Positions 59,120 through 64,000 of a stretch of 64,000 bases of DNA are shown one piece after another (the stretch's first letter is position 1; every line of letters starts with the position of its first letter). The stretch spans positions 1 through 64,000 of the forward strand of contig CACZMV010000018.1 in the NCBI GenBank assembly GCA_902782305.1, read 5' to 3'. The notes under the pieces are model-generated. The model saw only the letters and a program-made list of their open reading frames with translations. It was not told where the DNA came from and searched no databases. Source of the DNA: an uncultured Prevotellaceae bacterium. GTDB taxonomy: Bacteria; Bacteroidota; Bacteroidia; Bacteroidales; Bacteroidaceae. The translations under genes were made by a program, and so were the position numbers.

Positions 59120-60040
59120 ATGAGAACAATACTTTCACTATTACTTGTTGTCAGTGCCGTCTGTGTGAAGGCACAAAACATTTCAAAGTACCATGGCTTC
59201 AAGGCTTTGCTTAATGGAAAAATTGCTGTAGAGGTGGCTTTTGAGACCGCAGAGAATAATGGTGAGTGGCTAACGGCTGGCTATATCTATTACCCTAAAG
59301 CCAAGAATCCTGCACCCATACTTATCGTGAACGACTGGGGCGATGAGAAGCCTGTTTCCTCGCAAGATAAAAACACTATTATTTCCCGCATGGTGGAGTT
59401 TCAGCCGGATGGAGAGATTACAGGATTGCTCTATCTGACTTATGTCGATATCAAGGACGGCTTCCGAATGCAGAAAGGCTCCTGGAAAAACCCTAATACG
59501 GGAAGAGTGCTGCAACTATCTCGTTTCGAGGAAATGCACGAAATGCCCACTTGGTGGCCTGGGTCCCCAGCTGTACTCACAGCACCAAAGCGTGATGCCT
59601 GGGAGCTTGAGTGCTTCGTTTTTAACACTGATGACGATAACCCCGGATGGTTTAATACCATCAGGGTGAACTTCAGGGTGAACGATAGATATCATGCGCT
59701 CAGCTTTATTGAAGACCTGACGAGTGCAGTGACTCTCGAAATGAGAAATGAGTTGCAATGGATGTCTGAGGACGACATCAATTTTGATGGAATCCCTGAC
59801 CTAAAGGTGTATATGGGCGTTACCCAAAATGGCAGTTCTACCTATAAGTGCTTTGTGTGGAATCCTGTTACTCGTATTTTCTACCCTGTACCAGAGTTTG
59901 AGGAGATTCTGGAACCTGATTTTGATAGCAAGTCCAAGACAATAACTAGTATAGCCCGCAGTTATACCACTACCTATATAGATGTTTACAAGTGGAAAAA
60001 CTGCAGGCTAAGAAAGGTTTCCAGTAAAAGTATTCCTTAG
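59120..60040 (+). CDS. secreted protein of unknown function (XAC2610-like C-terminus)
   Basis: 306 residues. Signal peptide MRTILSLLLVVSAVCVKAQ. The mature part is rich in beta-strand patterns; NFDGIPDLKVYMGVTQNG and YKCFVWNPVTRIFYP resemble the aspartate-rich XAC2610/FG-GAP-type domain found in many hypothetical secreted proteins. No enzyme motif. It lies between the tRNA-Met terminator and a convergent porin gene with a 4-base overlap at the 3' ends. No promoter box was found. Confidence 0.75.
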   Translation: MRTILSLLLVVSAVCVKAQNISKYHGFKALLNGKIAVEVAFETAENNGEWLTAGYIYYPKAKNPAPILIVNDWGDEKPVSSQDKNTIISRMVEFQPDGEITGLLYLTYVDIKDGFRMQKGSWKNPNTGRVLQLSRFEEMHEMPTWWPGSPAVLTAPKRDAWELECFVFNTDDDNPGWFNTIRVNFRVNDRYHALSFIEDLTSAVTLEMRNELQWMSEDDINFDGIPDLKVYMGVTQNGSSTYKCFVWNPVTRIFYPVPEFEEILEPDFDSKSKTITSIARSYTTTYIDVYKWKNCRLRKVSSKSIP

Positions 60041-61383
60041 AATTTCCAGTCGATACCTACGCCGATGACGTGGTTAGTACGAGAGTAGATTTCCTCACCA
60101 TTATAACCATCGCGGGCAGCATTACACTGCTTGGTGTAGTCCTCATAGATACTAGTGAAGTAGCCTACGTTGAGGCGAAGTTTCTCAGTGAGTTTGACGG
60201 CAGCACCCAAACCAATAGACCAGGAGTCGCAGGCAAAGGATGTGTTCTGCTCGTAGTCATCGCTAATGCCATAATCGGTACGCTGAATACCCCAGCTCAA
60301 AGTCCAACGATCGTTGAGGTCGCCCTCGATACCAGCCAAGAATTCATTGGTTCCGTGAGTCAGTTTCTCCTGACGATTATTGGCCATCTTGGCATTCTTG
60401 TCGTCGAAGAAGTGGTATTCAACAGTGGCACGCAGTTTTGGTGAGAACTCGTAACCGGCAGCTACAGAAAGCAGGGCAGGCATGTCATAGCGAGTATATT
60501 CGCCGTCCTGATAGGCAACGGTCTTCGTGGCAAGTGACTGTGCAATAACAGCCAGACTTGCGGGGTCATACTGTTGCAGATAAGCAGTTAACTTCTGTCC
60601 TAATCCTGCAACTAATGTATTTGTTGTGTTGGGAACATTGATTTTTGTACGGAACTCATAGCGAGCAGTCAGGGTAAGTGGACCTTTGTGGTAGTCGACA
60701 CTAATCAGAGGGGCGAATCCCCATCCACGCTGGTCAACATCCAACTCAAGGGTAGCTAAATCGCCAAACATGGGATGGTTGTTGGCAATGACATGTCCAC
60801 GATAGTAACCATCGTAATAATTGGCACGGAAACCAACCGCTGCAGAAAGGCAGTCGATAATGCGATAGGTGAAATTCAGTTGTCCACCATAAATATATTG
60901 CTTACCCTTCATCTGTGAGTCTAATGTATACTGATCAGGAGTTATGCCCTTTTGGGAGAACATGCCTGCCAATACTGTGTTGAACATGGGTACGCCCTCT
61001 TCGTATTCAACGAAACCACCACTACCCACGATACCAATCATCGTTGAGATAGCCCAACGATCCTTCTTGTAAGAGGCGAACAGTGCAGGAACGATGGGAA
61101 CTGACGCCTTGCCCTCGTAGAGATGATTCTGAGGTTGGGTCATTTCGATATTACGATACTGCCAAGGCTTCTGGAAATTCAGTGAAAGTTGGAAACCCTC
61201 GTGACCCCATGCCAAACCAGCAGGGTTCGAGTAAGCTGCATCGATATCAAAGGAAGCGCCACGAGCCATCATACGGTCGAATGCGATGTGATAGTTAGTG
61301 TTGGTCATCAGTCCACCAGCTATAGCGGTAGCCGCCATCATGGCAACCATTGCCACCATTGTAATTCTTTTCTTCATATCCAT
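60037..61383 (-). CDS. outer-membrane protein, OmpP1/FadL/TodX family
   Basis: 448 residues. Start MDMKKRITMVAMVAMM with a signal peptide ending about residue 24 (ATAIAGG). N-terminal plug segment AAYSNPAGLAWGHEGFQLSL has the NPAG motif of FadL-type proteins; the rest alternates beta-strands with aromatic ends and finishes in HVIGVGIDWKF, a typical outer-membrane C-terminus. Likely a channel for hydrophobic molecules. Start ATG at 61383 or 61377; promoter at 61410-61417. Confidence 0.88.
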   Translation of the reverse strand: MDMKKRITMVAMVAMMAATAIAGGLMTNTNYHIAFDRMMARGASFDIDAAYSNPAGLAWGHEGFQLSLNFQKPWQYRNIEMTQPQNHLYEGKASVPIVPALFASYKKDRWAISTMIGIVGSGGFVEYEEGVPMFNTVLAGMFSQKGITPDQYTLDSQMKGKQYIYGGQLNFTYRIIDCLSAAVGFRANYYDGYYRGHVIANNHPMFGDLATLELDVDQRGWGFAPLISVDYHKGPLTLTARYEFRTKINVPNTTNTLVAGLGQKLTAYLQQYDPASLAVIAQSLATKTVAYQDGEYTRYDMPALLSVAAGYEFSPKLRATVEYHFFDDKNAKMANNRQEKLTHGTNEFLAGIEGDLNDRWTLSWGIQRTDYGISDDYEQNTSFACDSWSIGLGAAVKLTEKLRLNVGYFTSIYEDYTKQCNAARDGYNGEEIYSRTNHVIGVGIDWKF

Positions 61384-61409
61384 CAATTGGTTGATAAAAA
61401 ATTCGGGTG

Positions 61410-61417
61410 CAAAGGTA
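61410..61417 (-). promoter_or_regulatory. promoter of the FadL-type gene
   Basis: TACCTTTG on the - strand, 26 bases before the ATG at 61383. Confidence 0.65.
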
Positions 61418-61579
61418 CGATATTATTTTGTTATAGACGAATTTTAGAAGAATTATTTTCCAAAAAAGAACAAAAGAAATCGGAGAAAAAGACCAACTCA
61501 TTTGCTTGATATACATTATTAATTATTATATGGACGAAACTTTTTCAGAGAAACATATGGGAAAATGCTGTCTTTTTTG

Positions 61580-61587
61580 TACTTTTG
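61580..61587 (+). promoter_or_regulatory. purH promoter
   Basis: TACTTTTG, 34 bases before the ATG at 61622; probably drives purH-mreB-mreC. Confidence 0.6.
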
Positions 61588-61621
61588 CAGCCTAAAATGA
61601 ATATTATATAACGTTATATTT

Positions 61622-62215
61622 ATGGCAGATACAAAGAAAATTAAGACAGCGCTCATCTCTGTTTTCCACAAGGATGGGCTGGATGAGTTGCTCAAGAAGC
61701 TCAACGAAGAGGGTGTGAAGTTCCTGTCTACAGGTGGTACGCAGACTTTTATCGAGTCGTTGGGTTATCCCTGTGAGAAGGTTGAGAATGTAACCACCTA
61801 TCCTTCTATCCTAGGTGGTCGTGTAAAGACCCTGCATCCCAAAGTGTTTGGTGGAATTTTGGGTCGTCGTGAGAATGAGGGCGACCGTGAGCAGATGGCT
61901 CAGTATGAGATTCCAGAAATCGACCTTGTCATCGTAGACCTTTACCCCTTCGAGCAGACCGTAGCTAGTGGTGCCTCAGAAGAAGATATCATCGAGAAGA
62001 TTGATATTGGTGGCATCTCGTTGATTCGTGCTGGAGCCAAGAACTTCAACGATGTTGTTATTGTACCTTCAAAGGCTGAATACAGCGTGTTGCTTGACAT
62101 TCTGAACAAGCAGGGTGCAGAGACCACCAAGGAGCAGCGTCGCATGTTCGCTACCCGTGCCTTCGGTGTTTCAAGCCATTATGATACAGCCATCCACGCA
62201 TGGTTCGAAAAATAA
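61622..62215 (+). CDS. purH: IMP cyclohydrolase (PurH N-terminal domain only)
   Basis: 197 residues. MGS-like fold: LISVFHKDGLDELLKKL, FLSTGGTQTFIESLGYP, GGRVKTLHPKVFGGILGRR, IDLVIVDLYPFEQTVASG and IDIGGISLIRAGAKNFNDV, the complete cyclohydrolase part. The AICAR transformylase domain that makes usual PurH about 510 residues is missing; the frame ends normally with TAA and 65 repeat-like bases before mreB. It closes the purine ring (FAICAR to IMP). The formyl transfer must be done by a separate protein. Confidence 0.9.
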   Translation: MADTKKIKTALISVFHKDGLDELLKKLNEEGVKFLSTGGTQTFIESLGYPCEKVENVTTYPSILGGRVKTLHPKVFGGILGRRENEGDREQMAQYEIPEIDLVIVDLYPFEQTVASGASEEDIIEKIDIGGISLIRAGAKNFNDVVIVPSKAEYSVLLDILNKQGAETTKEQRRMFATRAFGVSSHYDTAIHAWFEK

Positions 62216-62216
62216 A

Positions 62217-62254
62217 TTCTTAGGCCTAAAGGTCAAAGCGACCAAGGTCGATTA
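62217..62254. repeat. interspersed hairpin-core repeat, intergenic copy
   Basis: TTCTTAGGCCTAAAGGT, then AGCGACCAAGGTCGATTAG: same order as 22957-22996 with compensating changes in the stem (CGACC-AA-GGTCG). It fills the purH-mreB gap, followed by an A/T-rich tandem repeat (AGTAAATAGTCAAAT). Confidence 0.7.
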
Positions 62255-62280
62255 GTAAATAGTCAAATAGTAAATTAAGA

Positions 62281-63303
62281 ATGGGATTTTTTAGTTTTGT
62301 CCAGGAGATAGCAATGGACTTAGGAACGGCCAATACGATTATTATCAGTGATGATAAGATTGTAGTTGATGAGCCGTCTGTAGTTGCCCTCGACCGTCAT
62401 ACTGACAAGATGATAGCAGTAGGTTCGAAGGCCAAGATGATGTATGAGAAGACACACGACAATATCCGTACTGTGCGCCCTCTCCGTGATGGTGTGATTG
62501 CAGACTTCTCTGCTTGTGAGCAGATGATGCGCGGACTTATCAGAATGGTTCATTCTGGTTCACGCCTTTTCTCTCCCTCTCTCCGTATGGTGATTGGTGT
62601 ACCTTCTGGTTCTACCGAGGTGGAGTTGCGTGCCGTTCGCGATTCTGCAGAGCATGCTGATGGTCGTGATGTATATCTGATTTTTGAGCCAATGGCTGCA
62701 GCAATAGGTATCGGTATTGACGTTGAGGCCCCAGAGGGTAACATGATTATTGATATCGGTGGTGGTTCTACTGAGATTGCCGTTATCTCTTTGGGTGGTA
62801 TTGTTTCAAACAACTCCATCCGTACGGCAGGTGACGACCTGACAGCTGATATTCAGGAATACATGTCACGTCAACATAACGTTCGAGTTTCTGAGCGTAT
62901 GGCTGAGCGTATCAAGATAGCCGTTGGTTCTGCATTGACCGATTTGGGCGATGAGGCTCCTGAGGATTATATTGTTCATGGACCAAACCGTATCACAGCT
63001 CTGCCTATGGAGGTGCCTGTATGCTATCAGGAGGTCGCTCACTGCTTGGATAAGACCATTGCCAAGATAGAGAATGCTGTGCTCTCTGCTCTGGAGAACA
63101 CTCCCCCCGAGTTGTATGCTGACATCGTGAAGAACGGTATCTGGCTTACTGGTGGCGGTGCCTTGCTGCGTGGTTTGGATCGTCGTTTGGAAGACAAGAT
63201 CAATATCCCCTTCCACATTGCTGAGGATCCATTGCATTCAGTAGCTAAGGGTGCTGGTATCGCCCTGAAGAATGTTGATCGCTTCACTTTCTTGATGCGT
63301 TAA
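62281..63303 (+). CDS. mreB: rod shape-determining protein MreB
   Basis: 340 residues. Actin-like ATPase: AMDLGTANTIIISDDKIV (phosphate 1), VIGVPSGSTEVELRAVRDS, FEPMAAAIGIG, MIIDIGGGSTEIAVIS (phosphate 2), and GIWLTGGGALLRGLDRRL (adenosine). N-terminal FFSFVQEIA fits the membrane-binding amphipathic start. It forms filaments under the inner membrane and guides cell-wall synthesis with MreC, encoded 14 bases downstream. Confidence 0.97.
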   Translation: MGFFSFVQEIAMDLGTANTIIISDDKIVVDEPSVVALDRHTDKMIAVGSKAKMMYEKTHDNIRTVRPLRDGVIADFSACEQMMRGLIRMVHSGSRLFSPSLRMVIGVPSGSTEVELRAVRDSAEHADGRDVYLIFEPMAAAIGIGIDVEAPEGNMIIDIGGGSTEIAVISLGGIVSNNSIRTAGDDLTADIQEYMSRQHNVRVSERMAERIKIAVGSALTDLGDEAPEDYIVHGPNRITALPMEVPVCYQEVAHCLDKTIAKIENAVLSALENTPPELYADIVKNGIWLTGGGALLRGLDRRLEDKINIPFHIAEDPLHSVAKGAGIALKNVDRFTFLMR

Positions 63304-63317
63304 TTTAAAAAGACCTG

Positions 63318-64000
63318 ATGAAGAACCTGCTGGAATTTCTGGGAAAATACTACCATTGGGTTCTGTTCGTAGTGCTTGAAGTCATCAGCCTTGTCATGCT
63401 GTTCCAGTTTAATAGCTATCAAGGCAGTGTCTGGTTCTCATCAGCCAACTCTGTAGTAGGCTGTTTCTACGAATGGACATCCTCAGTGGAGTCGTTCTTC
63501 TCACTGACGAAGGTAAACAAGGACTTGGCGCTTCGCAATTTCTATTTGGAGCGTCAAGTTACTCAGTTACGTCGTTTGTATGGGGAGGCAACGGAGAAGG
63601 TTGACCCCAAGGAACAGCAGGGGCTTGATTTCCTCAGTCAGTATAAGCTGATTCCGGCAAAGGTGGTTTCCAACGAACTGAACAGGGTTAATAACCTGAT
63701 GACCATCAATAAAGGCTCTGCAGACAGTGTCAAGGTGGGCATGGGTGTAGCTTGTGGACAAGGTGTCGTAGGTGTCACCTATCTGGTTGCTCCCCACTAT
63801 ACGGTGGTCATCCCTGTGCTGAATCGCAATTCTTCCCGTATCAGTTGTGCCATTCGTGGTCATAACTACTTCGGAGTGTTGCGCTGGTATGGTGAAGATG
63901 CAGGCTATGCTTATGTGGAAGATATTCCCCGTCATGCCCGTTTCAAGCGAGGCGACTGGGTGGAAACCAATGGATACTCAAGCATCTTCCCTCCAGGAAT
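63318..64000 (+). CDS. mreC: rod shape-determining protein MreC (3' end off the right edge)
   Basis: Open for 227 codons from the ATG at 63318 to the window end. Starts MKNLLEFLGKYYHWVLFVV with one membrane helix, then a coiled-coil part (SFFSLTKVNKDLALRN, YLERQVTQLRRLYGE), and the first beta-barrel of MreC (VNNLMTINKGSADSVKVGMG, VVGVTYLVAPHYTVVIP). It links MreB to periplasmic wall enzymes. The second half of the domain is beyond the window. Confidence 0.93.
   Translation, partial: MKNLLEFLGKYYHWVLFVVLEVISLVMLFQFNSYQGSVWFSSANSVVGCFYEWTSSVESFFSLTKVNKDLALRNFYLERQVTQLRRLYGEATEKVDPKEQQGLDFLSQYKLIPAKVVSNELNRVNNLMTINKGSADSVKVGMGVACGQGVVGVTYLVAPHYTVVIPVLNRNSSRISCAIRGHNYFGVLRWYGEDAGYAYVEDIPRHARFKRGDWVETNGYSSIFPPG

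Overview
The window looks like chromosomal DNA of a Bacteroidales bacterium, most likely Prevotellaceae. The evidence is about thirty promoters of the Bacteroidetes type (TAnnTTTG -7 box, sometimes with TTG about 19-20 bases upstream), the order rplM-rpsI-rpsB-tsf, an ExbB-ExbD-ExbD-TonB-PstS-like-TPR operon, a class III ribonucleotide reductase, and a long LptF/LptG-family permease. Genus is not decidable from sequence reading alone. No prophage, integrase, transposase or CRISPR array was seen.

Layout. (1) 1-20243 is a surface-glycan/LPS locus, bordered on the left by a truncated HU-like DNA-binding gene and an 800-base non-coding stretch rich in inverted repeats. A + strand operon (1171-8063) encodes rfbF-rfbH-rfbG-SDR-TPP enzyme-glycosyltransferase, the gene set expected for a CDP-3,6-dideoxyhexose that receives a two-carbon branch (yersiniose type). 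Then come glycosyltransferases that switch strand gene by gene, each group with its own promoter, a lipid A acyltransferase (10962-11915), and a membrane glycosyltransferase plus GtrA pair (13677-15234). The block ends with a tightly overlapped - strand operon (20243 down to 15271): NodB deacetylase, ArnC/GtrB-like transferase, GT87 membrane glycosyltransferase, WecE-like aminotransferase, second ArnC/GtrB-like transferase. Taken together this resembles an Arn/NaxD-like route that puts an aminosugar on lipid A or LPS.

(2) 20267-30740 holds HIT protein, greA (with an intrinsic terminator in its own leader), a possible small RNA, a PAP2 protein and SDR pair, RNase R carrying an in-frame 7-mer tandem repeat, an aldo/keto reductase, a fucose-isomerase-like protein, tRNA-Lys, thymidine kinase, rsmI and a coiled-coil lipoprotein. 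(3) 30812-37056 holds tsf, rpsB, rpsI, rplM, comEC, a HAD phosphatase and a BASS-type transporter. (4) 37087-43346 is an apparent operon etfB-etfA-acyl-CoA dehydrogenase-alaS; etfB carries an internal deletion with frameshift. (5) 43712-50646 holds nrdD-nrdG, a FucP-like sugar permease, then the TPR and PstS-like genes at the end of the TonB/ExbBD operon (53657 down to 48183). (6) 53793-64000 holds an aspartate-type aminotransferase, ribBA, an LptF/G permease, a START-like protein, tRNA-Met, a secreted protein, a FadL-type porin, a cyclohydrolase-only purH, mreB and the start of mreC.

The least explained signals are non-coding. A composite element (21-bp periodic repeats plus tandem hairpins) occurs twice in opposite orientation. 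A second repeat family with a hairpin core occurs between genes and inside an SDR coding sequence. A 7-mer tandem repeat sits inside rnr. At least six genes have a promoter box only 4-5 bases before the ATG, which predicts leaderless mRNAs.
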